Below are positions 1 through 9,247 of a stretch of 61,058 nt of DNA, one piece after another (the first letter of the stretch is position 1; every line of letters starts with the position of its first letter). The DNA is from Coemansia sp. RSA 922 (lineage: Eukaryota; Kickxellomycota; Kickxellomycetes; Kickxellales; Kickxellaceae). Under the pieces are notes generated by a model. It had not been told where the DNA came from, searched no databases, and worked only from the letters and a program-made list of their open reading frames with translations. The DNA lies in assembly GCA_027577415.1 (NCBI GenBank), contig JANBQS010000020.1, positions 1 to 61,058 of the forward strand. The letters are read 5' to 3'. A program made the position numbers and the translations under genes.

Positions 1-1263
1 GCTGAAATTATCTGGCAAAAAGGGGAATTTCACATCGTCGACGGCGCTGCCATACACGGCGATATCGCTACGTATCAAACTGACAATGTCCTCGTCATCT
101 CGGCGGCGGCGACGGCGCCTATGATGGTGGTGGTGGCGAGGGCCGCACTCGCTGCTACTATCATCATCGTCAGAATCTCTATCGTCATCATCATCGTCGT
201 CCTCGTCATGATCGCCATCTCTAGTCGAGCCCGAATTCGGCACATAGTCGTTCGGGTCAAGGTAATAATCGTAAAATGACCCGGTATTGGGCAGACCAGG
301 ATCACTCGATGTGGCAAAGGACATTGCTCGATGGGGATACTGGTTGCTGCCTCCTCCTCCTCCCTGGTAATGGTGGATGTAGCCAAAGCCCAAATGGCCC
401 CCACCACCACCAGCCGCAGCAATAACAGCAGGCGGAGCTCCTATCCTCAGCGCATCATAGGCACGGTCAGTAGCCAGGCGTACACGAGTAGTGGAAGCGC
501 CGCCCTCACTAATCCCCGATACAATAGAAAGACAGTCGCTCTCGCTAAGCAAGCGCGGCATACAGCTATTGTCGTCCTCTGACATTCGGCGCTGATAGCG
601 AATACTATTATTTTGTCTTCGCCGGCCATGATGACCCTGGTAGTTTGCCTGGTGATGGTGACGGCGAGAGGGCGATACGGATGGCTGCTGAGTCTGGCTG
701 AATATCATTGAATCTGATCGACGACTCTCCGAGTACACGTCAGAGTCATCTTCGTGGATAGCCGAGATACGACGGTTGAAGTTGCGCTCGCGAATACTGC
801 CCGTATGCACCCTCATACTGGCTCCATCGCTGTTGACCAAAGTGTGCGGCGGGCTCAGCGTGCCTCCACCAAGTGTAGGCGCTAGTCCAATGATACTTGT
901 AGTACGGCCAATGCTGGTATCTGCGCCACCAGTTCCAATTAGTGACAATGAACCGCCATAAAGTGAGCTACTGGTCGAGTACCCGCCACTAACGTCACCG
1001 GTACGTTGTTGGTCCTGCGCCAATTCATCCGTCAGCTCTTGAGCCATCTCTTGGACAGCTGGTAAGACATCGGACGCTGTCTGGCTGGGCTCCTCCTCTT
1101 CTTCTTTTTCCTCAGCCACTTTTGTTGGTGTGTTGGGAACAATCGCCTCATCCACTACTGACTGTATTGGAACGCTGCTGCAGCTCGTGGCGTCTTCTTC
1201 TGCCTGCAGCGGCGTTGGCGGCGTACTGTCGGCAAGTTGTGGTAGTGCCTCTTCTCCATCCAT
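1..1263 (-). CDS. Acidic, low-complexity protein, N-terminal part (runs off the left edge)
   Basis: An open frame of 421 codons starts at the ATG at 1263 and continues past the window edge. The encoded region is poorly folded in appearance: an acidic, Pro/Thr-rich start, Ser/Gly-rich stretches, a His/Arg-rich segment, an Asp tract of about ten residues followed by His and Arg runs, then a more ordered stretch near the edge. I do not recognise a domain, so the functional part is probably outside the window. It may be the cytosolic tail of a membrane protein, but this is a guess. Directly upstream of the ATG on the minus strand is a pyrimidine-rich stretch ending in TTTCAG, a good 3' splice site, with a GTGTGT about 40 bases before it. 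A 5'-UTR intron is therefore likely. No upstream ATG that would extend the protein is visible. Confidence 0.7.
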   Translation of the reverse strand, partial: MDGEEALPQLADSTPPTPLQAEEDATSCSSVPIQSVVDEAIVPNTPTKVAEEKEEEEEPSQTASDVLPAVQEMAQELTDELAQDQQRTGDVSGGYSTSSSLYGGSLSLIGTGGADTSIGRTTSIIGLAPTLGGGTLSPPHTLVNSDGASMRVHTGSIRERNFNRRISAIHEDDSDVYSESRRSDSMIFSQTQQPSVSPSRRHHHQANYQGHHGRRRQNNSIRYQRRMSEDDNSCMPRLLSESDCLSIVSGISEGGASTTRVRLATDRAYDALRIGAPPAVIAAAGGGGGHLGFGYIHHYQGGGGGSNQYPHRAMSFATSSDPGLPNTGSFYDYYLDPNDYVPNSGSTRDGDHDEDDDDDDDRDSDDDDSSSECGPRHHHHHRRRRRRRDDEDIVSLIRSDIAVYGSAVDDVKFPFLPDNFS

Positions 1264-1818
1264 TAGCTGAAATGAAAAAGAATTATAATATTTCAAATTG
1301 GATAAAAACACACGTGAGAAATTCAAAAAAGCCAGAAGAAATATAAAAGAAGTGGAGAAAAAAAAAAAGAGGGAGTATTTTGAGCAAGTGGGGAGAAGAG
1401 TGCTTCTCACTCTTGAAAATTGTCGCCCAATCAAGCATCTTCAAGCCACGTGCTCACATTTTTTTTTTGGAGAAAGTGGCGGAGAATCAAATTAGTGTGA
1501 AGCAACTAGGCAATTGCTGTTATTTTTGCTGATAGGAATGTTTTCCACCGCTGCTGCTGCTGCATGTCATATCCATCATATGCTTCTGCATATCTGTCAT
1601 TTTTTTTTCCGGAAGAAAAAAAAGAGTGAGAGGCTGCAACACCCAGATTCGTCATCCACGTGCAGAAGAAAAAGGAACATGCACTCTTACGAGTGCCTAG
1701 AATGCGGGTTGTCTAATTTCCGAATATGTACACATCGGAAGCAATAAGAAGCAGGTGGCGGGGCGGAAGAGCAAAAAGATAACAGCATGTTTTTTTTTTC
1801 TTTCCTCCTTTTTTTGTT
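1264..1818. other. Intergenic region, divergent promoters
   Basis: This contains the probable leader intron of the leftmost gene, purine-rich tracts, and CACGTG E-box cores near 1311, 1446 and 1656. A short plus-strand frame around 1680-1747 has a CxxC pair but no matching histidines. I see no other gene. Confidence 0.5.
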
Positions 1819-1827
1819 TATATAAAA
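1819..1827 (+). promoter_or_regulatory. TATA box of the zinc-finger microprotein gene
   Basis: A perfect TATATAAAA lies about 120 bases upstream of the ATG at 1940. It is followed by a pyrimidine-rich leader. The other TATA boxes noted in this window sit 80-145 bases before their ATG. Confidence 0.6.
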
Positions 1828-1939
1828 GGAACCTTTTTCCCATCCACAAAGATATCATGATCTAAAAGATAAAAACATGTCTATCTAACCTCTCTCTTTT
1901 TATTATTTATCTCTCTTTTTTATTTATCATTAACTTAGG

Positions 1940-2095
1940 ATGGTGTGTACATTTTCTCAGACACTAGTCGTTGGCCAAAACAGGTCGCTGTTTCAGTGCC
2001 CTACTTGTCACTACAAGGCAGCGTGCTTCAGTCAGCTCGTCATACATATCCAAGCACACAAGCGGCCTCCACATCAACCAGTATCAGCCCAGTAA
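1940..2095 (+). CDS. Single C2H2 zinc-finger microprotein (51 aa)
   Basis: A 52-codon frame encodes a protein with one classical zinc finger at about residues 20-38: Cys-Pro-Thr-Cys, twelve residues, His, three residues, His. The spacing C-x2-C-x12-H-x3-H is exact, and a basic HKRP follows the last histidine. No other domain fits in the remaining length. The gene has its own TATA box about 120 bases upstream and a stop followed by an A-rich tract. Three other loci in this window encode small proteins with the same single-finger layout (25901-26032, 59662-60027, 60461-60610). One finger alone rarely gives strong DNA specificity, so an RNA- or protein-binding role, or an adaptor role, is possible. 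Function is inferred only from the motif. Confidence 0.55.
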   Translation: MVCTFSQTLVVGQNRSLFQCPTCHYKAACFSQLVIHIQAHKRPPHQPVSAQ

Positions 2096-2522
2096 AAAAA
2101 AAAATTACATTAATTATTTAATATTACATCAATTAGCTCTAGCGTGTGCATAAGCAAAAAGTGATCAACACATGAAAACTAGTAAAAAGTAGGGTAAGGG
2201 ATTTTTCTTTTTCGATCTTTCAAACAAGGTCTACTATTACTGCTGCTTGGGGGAGGGGTGGTTTAAAGTACAATTGAAAGGAGAGCCATCCTCCCCCAAA
2301 TTTTATAACGACGTTTGTTCTAAATAAATAAAAAATTTGCTCAGCGTGGCTGTGAGAATTTAATTGTTTTCTACAAGCCAGTTTCCGAATGGAGCGAGCG
2401 TAACAGCCACAAATTAAAAAAAGAAAATATGAGCACGGCTCCTCTTCCTCATATTCCAAGGTCATACTTTTTTCATCCTTGAGAAGTTTCTTTTCTTTTA
2501 TTCTACAATACCTTTTTTTATC
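2096..2522. other. Intergenic region upstream of the MFS gene
   Basis: AT-rich DNA containing the 3' end of the microprotein gene and the promoter of the transporter. The last 50 bases before the ATG at 2523 are pyrimidine-rich, as before most genes here. No convincing coding frame. Confidence 0.5.
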
Positions 2523-4208
2523 ATGGTTCCGTTACCTAAAGAAGCCATGGATACTGGCGATACCAGTACCATCAACTTGGAGGAGAGCAAGGCAATCGGC
2601 GCAGCAACTACGACAGATATAGTAGAGAAGCAACAAGAAACGGCGTCTATTAATAGCCAACAGAATATGCCTATTCCAATGTCAAAGGTCAGACGTATCG
2701 TAGTATTTGTTTCTCTCGCACTGACAATGCTATTAGCCAGCCTGGACCTAACGATAGTGACAACGGCGATACCCAAGATATCACAGGAATTTTCAGCGCT
2801 CTCGGAGGCGACCTGGATAGCGACAGCATACATGCTTACTACGACAGCGCTGCAGCCATTATACGGGCGACTGAGTGATACATTTGGGCGGGTGCCTTCA
2901 CTGATAGTATCGATTATAGTGTTTATCGCGGGAAGTGCGGCTTGCGGGTGGGCACAGAGCATGGGTGTGCTTATATTTGGACGCGCATTACAGGGCGTAG
3001 GTGGCGCAGGACTCGTGGCACTAGTTTTCATTATTATATCTGACGTGACCAGCGAAGAAGAAAGGCCAGCTTATTTAGGCGTATTGGGCGCCGTATGGTC
3101 AATAGCCTCGGTGATCGGACCTGTATTGGGCGGTGTATTTTCGGAAAAGGCGTCGTGGAGGTGGGCGTTTCTAATCAACTTGCCGATTTCCGGTATAGTA
3201 CTAATTATCGTCGTGTTCTTTCTTCGCCTTCCTCAGCCGCAGGGGTCTTTGTGGGGTAAACTCAAAAAGGTGGACTTTTTGGGATCAGCCGTACTCATCG
3301 GCGCCGTGGTAATGCTTTTATTGGCGTTGACTTGGGGTGGTAAAGATTTCCCGTGGTCGTCGGCGCGCGTCATATGTCTATTGATATTCGGCGTTATTAT
3401 GTTGGTCGTTTTTTTGCTCATCGAGTGGAAGACCTCGGCAGACCCCACAGTGCCTATCCCCTTGTTCCGTATTCGTAACGTCAGTATGTCGGTGTTGGGG
3501 CAGTTCTTCATGGGCGTGGGCATGTTTTGCCCCATGTTCTTTATCCCCATTTGGTACACTATCGTCAAGAACGCTGGGTCTATTACAGCCGGGCTGCACT
3601 TGCTACCGTACTTGCTCAGTATCTCGCTCGTTTCAGTGGCTTCGGGGTTTCTAGTGGTCAAAACAGGTCGGTACCGCGAGCTAGTGATATTCGGTACGGC
3701 GTTATTCGTCGTAGGCACGGGACTAATGGTGTTATTTGACGAGAACATTAGCTCTGGTAAACAAATCGGGTTCATGGTTATCATGGGATTCGGACTAGGA
3801 CTGAATATTCAGATCCTGCTTATCGTGGTGCAGACGGCGGCACCGACAAAGGATATGGCGGCGGCGACTACTTTGTTTTTGTTTATGCGTATCTTGGGGT
3901 CCAGTATCGGAGTGGCTGCTATGCAGAGTATATTCCAAAACTCGCTTTTGCCTAAACTAGCGGTTCTCGTCAGTCAGTATCCAGAGTTTGCGGTGGCTAT
4001 CTTGGGCTCGGTTAACGACCAGAGTCTTATTTACAAGTCGGGGATTCCAGATGATATACGTAGTCAGTTGGTACATATTTACGTACTCGCCTTGAGAAAG
4101 GTGTTTATTGCTACTGTGCCGTTTGCTGGTGTAGCGTTTTTGTTTACATTGCCGTTGGAGCATGTACCATTGCGAGCGAATTTCAAGCCACATGCGATAG
4201 GAGAGTAA
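2523..4208 (+). CDS. MFS multidrug exporter, DHA2 (14-TMS) family
   Basis: A 561-residue integral membrane protein with a soluble N-terminus of about 45 residues, then roughly 14 hydrophobic segments. Family motifs are visible: LDLTIVTTAIP in the first membrane segment (motif D1 of drug:H+ antiporters) and PLYGRLSDTFGR between segments 2 and 3 (motif A). The length and the layout of 14 segments fit the DHA2 branch, which exports drugs, amino acids or siderophores across the plasma or vacuolar membrane using the proton gradient. The exact substrate cannot be read from sequence. The ATG at 2523 is the first in frame and follows a pyrimidine-rich leader. The last eleven codons plus stop are duplicated just downstream (see the repeat at 4180-4254). 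The gene is convergent with the carbamoyl-phosphate synthase gene, with 64 bases between stops. Confidence 0.9.
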   Translation: MVPLPKEAMDTGDTSTINLEESKAIGAATTTDIVEKQQETASINSQQNMPIPMSKVRRIVVFVSLALTMLLASLDLTIVTTAIPKISQEFSALSEATWIATAYMLTTTALQPLYGRLSDTFGRVPSLIVSIIVFIAGSAACGWAQSMGVLIFGRALQGVGGAGLVALVFIIISDVTSEEERPAYLGVLGAVWSIASVIGPVLGGVFSEKASWRWAFLINLPISGIVLIIVVFFLRLPQPQGSLWGKLKKVDFLGSAVLIGAVVMLLLALTWGGKDFPWSSARVICLLIFGVIMLVVFLLIEWKTSADPTVPIPLFRIRNVSMSVLGQFFMGVGMFCPMFFIPIWYTIVKNAGSITAGLHLLPYLLSISLVSVASGFLVVKTGRYRELVIFGTALFVVGTGLMVLFDENISSGKQIGFMVIMGFGLGLNIQILLIVVQTAAPTKDMAAATTLFLFMRILGSSIGVAAMQSIFQNSLLPKLAVLVSQYPEFAVAILGSVNDQSLIYKSGIPDDIRSQLVHIYVLALRKVFIATVPFAGVAFLFTLPLEHVPLRANFKPHAIGE

Positions 4209-4254
4209 ATAAATAAATAAATTTCAAGCCTTTTGCGCTAGGGGAGTAAATAAA
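4180..4254. repeat. Tandem duplication of the MFS gene 3' end
   Basis: Two 34-base copies, 4180-4213 and 4221-4254, each run from TTTCAAGCC to GAGTAAATAAA and each contain a terminal codon series plus a stop. The second copy would encode FKPFALGE where the first encodes FKPHAIGE. It is therefore a stop-included duplicate lying in the 3' UTR. Confidence 0.75.
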
Positions 4255-4272
4255 GTATATATTTTTTCATCT

Positions 4273-7200
4273 TCAGTCCACGTTACGCATCTCGAGATAC
4301 TCGCGCCACGTCTTTACTGCTACAGGTGTCTCAATGTTTAGTGGCTGAGATCCATATAGCGCAGTGGAGGTACCAGAGGGCAGAGCGTCCAGGGCGTCAA
4401 CAAGCATCTCGGCACAACGCTGGTCGTTGACGAGCGGGATAGCGAAATCGACAGCCATACGACGCATATTATAGTTGGAATCGAGCTTGCCATCAGGACG
4501 ACGCTTAGCCAAGTTGACAACAAAATCGATGTTGTTGTCAAAGACAGCATCACGCAGAGCATGGCGGTTAACGTAATCAAGCTTGACGACACGCGCATCC
4601 TTGATATTAATAATATCGCGAGTAGACTCGCAGTCAGTCAGAATCGGGTAGCCAGCAGCGGCAAAGTGAGAGGCGATCTTTTGGGCGATACGCGGGTCAG
4701 TCAGGTCGTCAACGCCAATGTAAACAGACTTGCCGGGAGCAGGCAGACGGAATCCGTTCGTAGACAGAAGCGAGACAAGGTAGGCTTCCTCGGGCGTCTT
4801 GCCAAAGCAGGCGACCTCGCCAGTAGAGGACATTTCGACGCCGAGGAACGGATCAGCACCAGCCAAGCGAGTCCACGAGAACTGCGGCACTTTGATCGCC
4901 GTATAGGGCCAGTTCTTGCCAGTGTTCGTCATCAGATCCCGAGGCTTGGGCACATCTTCGCCGACGATGGCGCGAGTAGCAGCATCAACGAAATTGGTGT
5001 CGGTGACCTTTGACACAAAGGGGAATGAGCGGGACGCGCGGAGATTGCACTCGATGACCTTGAGCAAGGGCTCGCCACCCGACTGTGGCTGCATGATGAT
5101 CTGCATGTTGAAGGGCCCCGAGATCTCAAAGGCGCTGGCGACCTTGCGGCCAATGTCGCGCACGCGGTCCATGACCGCCTGGCTCAGGTTGGCGGGCGGC
5201 AGGATCAGCGAGGCGTCGCCCGAGTGCACGCCGGCGTCCTCGACGTGCTCGCAGACGGCGTGGACGATGAGTTCGCCGTTGTGGGCGACGGCGTCGATGT
5301 CCAGCTCGCGGGCGCCCAGGATGAACTTTGTGACGACGACGGGGTGCTCGGGGCTGACGGCGGCGGCCAGGCCCAGGTGCTCGCGCAGCGCGTGGCGGTC
5401 GTAGGCGACGTTCATGGCCGCGCCCGAGAGCACGTACGACGGGCGCACAAGCACGGGGTAGCCGACGGCGTCGGCAAAGGCCTCGGCGTCCTCCACGCTG
5501 ACGAGCTCCTTCCACGCGGGCTGGTCGACGCCGATGCGGTCGAGGATCTGGCTGAAGCGGTGGCGGTCCTCGGCGGCGTCGATCATGTGCGGCGACGTGC
5601 CCAGCACGCGCACGGCGTTGTTGTGCAGGCGCAGCGCGATGTTCTGCGGCAGCTGGCCGCCGACGCTGACGATGACGCCCGCCGCCTGCTCCAGCTCGTA
5701 GATGTCGCGCACGCGCTCGTAGCTGAGCTCGTCAAAGTACAGGCGGTCGCACTCGTCAAAGTCGGTCGACACCGTCTCGGGGTTGTAGTTGACCATGACC
5801 GTCCGCCGCCCCAGCTGCCGCAGCGCGCGGATCGCCGACACGCCGCACCAGTCGAACTCCACCGACGACCCGATGCGGTACACGCCCGAGCCGAGCACCA
5901 TCGTGCCGCGCTCGCCAAAGCTGACGTCATCGGTCGCCGCGTTGTACGTCGTGTACAGGTAGTTTGTCGGCGCGGGGAACTCGCCCGCCAGCGTGTCGAT
6001 GCGCTTGACGAACGGGCGCAGGCCAAACGCGTCTCTTGCGCCGCGCACGCCGTCCTCGGTGGCGCCATTGGCTAAAAGACTTGCGATGTGCGCGTCGGAG
6101 AAGCCCGCGCGCTTGGCGGTCTCCAGCTGCGCGCGCGCCAGGTTCTGCAGCGTTTGGTGCGGGTCCTTCAGCGCGCGGTGCACCTCGCAGATGTTCTCGA
6201 GCTTGTGCAGGAACCAGCGGTCGATGGCCGTCAGCGCGTGCAGGCGGTCGACCGAGAAGCCGCGCTCGATCATCGCGTACGCCAGGTGGAACAGCCGCCG
6301 GTCGGTCGGCGCGCGCAGCAGCTCCTCCAGCTCGGCGTCGTCGCGCGGCGTCTCGCCCGGCAGCGGCGCAAAGCCCGCAAACGCCGGGTCGACCGAGCGG
6401 ATGGCCTTCTGCAGCGACTCCTCGAAGGTGCGGCCAATCGCCATGACCTCGCCGACCGACTTCATGCACGAGCCGATGTCGCGCGCCACGTGGCTGAACT
6501 TGGCCAGGTCCCAGCGCGGGATCTTGGTGACGACGTAGTCCAGGCTCGGCTCGAAGCACGCGGTGGTCGTCGTCGTCACGCTGTTCTGCAGCTCGGGCAG
6601 CGTCCACCCGAGCCCGATCTTGGCCGCCACAAACGCCAGCGGGTAGCCCGTCGCCTTGGACGCCAGCGCCGAGCTGCGGCTCAGGCGCGCATTCATCTCG
6701 ATGACGCAGTACTCGAGGCTGTGCGGGTTGAGCGCGTACTGCACGTTGCACTCGCCGACGACGCCCATGTGCCGCACGATCTTGATCGCCGCCGTGCGCA
6801 GCATGTGGTACTCTTCGTCGCTCAGCGTCTGGCTCGGCGCCACGACGATCGAGTCGCCCGTGTGCACGCCCAGCGGGTCGAAGTTCTCCATGTTGCACAC
6901 CGTCACGCAGTTGTCCTGCGCGTCGCGCACCACCTCGTACTCGACCTCCTTCCACCCGCGCATCGACTTCTCCACCAGGATCTGCGGGCACAGCGCCAGG
7001 CTCTGGCTGCCCAGCGCCGCCAGCTCCGCCGCCGACCCCGCGAACCCCGACCCCAGCCCGCCCAGCGCGTACGCCGACCGCACAATCACCGGGTACCCGA
7101 TCTCCTCGGCCGCCTTCAGCGCGTCCTCCACCGTGTCGACCGCCACCGAGTGCGCCACGGGGATGCCAATGTCCTTGAGCGCCGACGCGAACAGATCGCG

Positions 7201-7857
7201 GTCCTCCGACAGCTCCAGCGTGCGCACCGACGTGCCCAGCACGCGCACGTTGAACTTGTCGAGCACGCCCATCTTGTTCAGCTGCACGCCGCAGTTCAGC
7301 GCCGTCTGCCCGCCAAACGCCAGCATGATGCCGTCGGGCCGCTCGCGCTCGATGATCTGCGCCAGGTACTGCGGCGTCACCGGCGAAAAGTACACGTGGT
7401 CGGCCAGCTCGTGCGACGTCTGCACCGTCGCGATGTTGGGGTTGACCAGCACCGTCTCGATGTTCGACTCCTTTAGCGCCTTGATCGCCTGAGACCCAGA
7501 GTAGTCAAACTCGCCCGCCTGCCCGATGCTCAGCCCGCCCGATCCAACCACGAGCACCTTCTTCACGTCCAGCTTGGCCCCCGTACGCGCCAGCTCTGAC
7601 GCAAACGCCACTGCATCGCCCACCACTGGCGCCTTGGCATCCTCGAGATGGACACGAGCCCCGCTGAAGCTACGACGGCCGATAAACTGCCCAGAAGCCA
7701 CTGGAGCACAGACAGCAGACTGGAGAGAAGAAACTCCAATACGGCGAGTAGCTTTTACGTGCAGCTGACGACTCTGCTTAACCGACACACTAGCCAAACG
7801 CTTGCCACCACTGATCGATGCGCTCTTAGCCAAAACAATAGTACGAGCACTCAACAT
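4273..7857 (-). CDS. CPA2: Carbamoyl-phosphate synthase, arginine-specific large chain, mitochondrial
   Basis: This 1194-residue protein makes carbamoyl phosphate from bicarbonate, ammonia supplied by the small glutaminase subunit, and two ATP, for arginine synthesis. It has the two homologous ATP-grasp halves (about 85-480 and 640-1020). The first half opens with GGLSIGQAGEFDYSGSQA and the second with SSVEFDWCGVSAIRAL. A C-terminal MGS-like regulatory domain (about 1030-1170) follows. There is no fused glutaminase or ATCase, so it is not the pyrimidine CAD protein. The first 70 residues are rich in Ser, Arg and Ala with no acidic residues, which fits a mitochondrial presequence. Base composition is odd: about 5.1-7.5 kb is very GC-rich with G/C at third positions, while both ends of the gene look like their neighbours. 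The GC-rich part creates long but meaningless antisense frames. Confidence 0.96.
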   Translation of the reverse strand: MLSARTIVLAKSASISGGKRLASVSVKQSRQLHVKATRRIGVSSLQSAVCAPVASGQFIGRRSFSGARVHLEDAKAPVVGDAVAFASELARTGAKLDVKKVLVVGSGGLSIGQAGEFDYSGSQAIKALKESNIETVLVNPNIATVQTSHELADHVYFSPVTPQYLAQIIERERPDGIMLAFGGQTALNCGVQLNKMGVLDKFNVRVLGTSVRTLELSEDRDLFASALKDIGIPVAHSVAVDTVEDALKAAEEIGYPVIVRSAYALGGLGSGFAGSAAELAALGSQSLALCPQILVEKSMRGWKEVEYEVVRDAQDNCVTVCNMENFDPLGVHTGDSIVVAPSQTLSDEEYHMLRTAAIKIVRHMGVVGECNVQYALNPHSLEYCVIEMNARLSRSSALASKATGYPLAFVAAKIGLGWTLPELQNSVTTTTTACFEPSLDYVVTKIPRWDLAKFSHVARDIGSCMKSVGEVMAIGRTFEESLQKAIRSVDPAFAGFAPLPGETPRDDAELEELLRAPTDRRLFHLAYAMIERGFSVDRLHALTAIDRWFLHKLENICEVHRALKDPHQTLQNLARAQLETAKRAGFSDAHIASLLANGATEDGVRGARDAFGLRPFVKRIDTLAGEFPAPTNYLYTTYNAATDDVSFGERGTMVLGSGVYRIGSSVEFDWCGVSAIRALRQLGRRTVMVNYNPETVSTDFDECDRLYFDELSYERVRDIYELEQAAGVIVSVGGQLPQNIALRLHNNAVRVLGTSPHMIDAAEDRHRFSQILDRIGVDQPAWKELVSVEDAEAFADAVGYPVLVRPSYVLSGAAMNVAYDRHALREHLGLAAAVSPEHPVVVTKFILGARELDIDAVAHNGELIVHAVCEHVEDAGVHSGDASLILPPANLSQAVMDRVRDIGRKVASAFEISGPFNMQIIMQPQSGGEPLLKVIECNLRASRSFPFVSKVTDTNFVDAATRAIVGEDVPKPRDLMTNTGKNWPYTAIKVPQFSWTRLAGADPFLGVEMSSTGEVACFGKTPEEAYLVSLLSTNGFRLPAPGKSVYIGVDDLTDPRIAQKIASHFAAAGYPILTDCESTRDIINIKDARVVKLDYVNRHALRDAVFDNNIDFVVNLAKRRPDGKLDSNYNMRRMAVDFAIPLVNDQRCAEMLVDALDALPSGTSTALYGSQPLNIETPVAVKTWREYLEMRNVD

Positions 7858-8251
7858 GATGATAAAGAAAAAATAATAATAAAGAGAAAAGTATTCAGAT
7901 CAAGGTAGTCCAGATTTGGTCAGATAGGTAGTCGGAAGAGTTTTTCTCACTTTTGTGACGGTACATGTAAGGAGAGAAAAAAAAAACTTTTTTTGTAAAA
8001 ACACAATAGTGAGAAAAGATCCTGGTTTCTGGTCGTCAGATCTCGCTCCTTTAAAGGAAAAAAAATTTTCAGGTCAACAAATTGTGACTCATATAAAAAA
8101 TTCAATCCGATTACCACCTTCTCCGCTCAATCATGCAGATCCTCCCCTCATCCTCCGCTCACTGAATCCCCCCCATTGGATTAGTATAAATGTTTCTTGT
8201 TAGAATAGTCTACTATTATAAAAAAAAACTATAGGCTTTATAAAGTAGAAT
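7858..8251. other. Intergenic region
   Basis: Holds the promoter of the carbamoyl-phosphate synthase gene and the 3' flank of the small gene at 8252. It is rich in A and T homopolymers, with a palindromic CTTTATAAAG near 8236. No gene seen. Confidence 0.5.
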
Positions 8252-8641
8252 CTAGCGAATAGGAATAAACTCTCTCTCACTAGTGCTATTGCTTCCACCT
8301 GTGCCATTTGCTTTGCTAACTGCATCACGAAGATTATTCCAATCAACATCACTCAGTCCAGCTATAAGACACCAAACATTAGCTTTTCCTTCCTCCCAAA
8401 TCGCATAGTCCATCGCCCTATACATCTTTTTTATTTCTGGACCCTCATTCTCTTTGTTACCTTTAGGGTTATTGTTCAACATGTATAGCTCTATCGAGCA
8501 TTCCGGGCAACCAAGTTTACTCAATTCAGCCTTTAGGATCTTGATGGATTCTGGAATATCCAAATGAATGTTAAACATGAGTTTAAGAGTTATTGGGTTA
8601 TAACTGTCAACTTGTCTAATTAACTTGAAATCAGTGTTCAT
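8252..8641 (-). CDS. Small CxxC-type protein, unknown function (129 aa)
   Basis: I do not recognise this protein by name. It shares an ordered pattern with the proteins at 37221-37556 and 9248-9532. An N-terminal strand region is followed by an amphipathic segment ending in LxxLxCPxC (here LGCPECSIELYML), then an ENEGP-like turn, a hydrophobic strand (WCLIAGL), and a helix WNNLRDAVSKANGTG. The order strand-helix-CPxC-strand-helix would suit a small ubiquitin-like or ferredoxin-like fold, but that is inference. The two cysteines are not accompanied by further Cys/His, so structural zinc is not clear. The gene is transcribed divergently from its paralog at 9248 across a roughly 600-bp shared upstream region, which suggests an inverted duplication. 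The ATG at 8641 has a TATA-like GAATAAAAG about 100 bases upstream on its strand. Confidence 0.65.
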   Translation of the reverse strand: MNTDFKLIRQVDSYNPITLKLMFNIHLDIPESIKILKAELSKLGCPECSIELYMLNNNPKGNKENEGPEIKKMYRAMDYAIWEEGKANVWCLIAGLSDVDWNNLRDAVSKANGTGGSNSTSEREFIPIR

Positions 8642-9101
8642 AATTTCCTTTAGGCTTTACTATTTGTATAAGTAAATAAATTTAAATATGTAGAGAAGAA
8701 AAAATAGGGCTAGAAACTATTTTCGCTTCCTCCCACTTTTATTCAACGCTTTTGCTCTCCTCTACAGCTGAGGTCAATGTCTTTGTCCAAACAAAAGAAA
8801 CCCAGGGAATCTACTGGCAGCGCTTGAAAACAATTTATTTTTTTATTTTTCAAAGGCTGCTCGACTTTCTTTGAAGCATTTTTTTTTTTATTCAAAGGCG
8901 ATGCATGTAGGCTTCTTTTCAGCCTTTTAGCAAGCTTTAGCCCTCTTTGCAGCTATGTAAAAAGTCTTCTCTAGATTGAAAATCTGATTAGTGCTTATTG
9001 TAAAGAAGTGGATGGCCCCTCCCAAAAAATGACGTACAATTCAACAAGTGTTGGATTTTCACAGGAAGAAAAAAAACTGTCCCGCCTTGACTAAACGCAC
9101 C
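8642..9101. other. Shared upstream region of the divergent CxxC-type pair
   Basis: AT- and pyrimidine-rich DNA with several short runs of CAAAGGC and TTCAAAGG and a TGACGT core near 9030. No coding frame of interest. Confidence 0.45.
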
Positions 9102-9107
9102 TATAAA
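9102..9107 (+). promoter_or_regulatory. TATA box of the gene at 9248
   Basis: TATAAA within CCTATAAATTGGGG lies about 145 bases before the first good ATG. A longer leader, or a short first exon and intron ending at one of the CAG trinucleotides near 9208-9220, is possible. Confidence 0.5.
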
Positions 9108-9247
9108 TTGGGGAGAATCTGGCATGCAAAAACTATCCATCTCTTTATTCACAGTTAAAACCTATCATTTTTATTCATTACTACCATTAAATAGCTCTTC
9201 CATATACAGGATTTGTGCAGTGCATCGGCGATCGACCAACTGGCCTG

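Noticed and set aside
1514..1747. Plus-strand frame with ECLEC and a histidine
   Set aside because: The spacing to the histidine is too short for a zinc finger, and the beginning is simple sequence without an ATG.
6088..7476. Long open frame of over 460 codons on the plus strand
   Set aside because: It is antisense to the carbamoyl-phosphate synthase gene in its GC-rich part; composition is Arg/His/Leu/Val-biased with no domain, an effect of GC-rich third positions on the coding strand.
9124..9247. ATG at 9124 as start of the small gene at 9248
   Set aside because: It is in a different frame and lies only about 20 bases after the TATA box, likely upstream of the transcription start.
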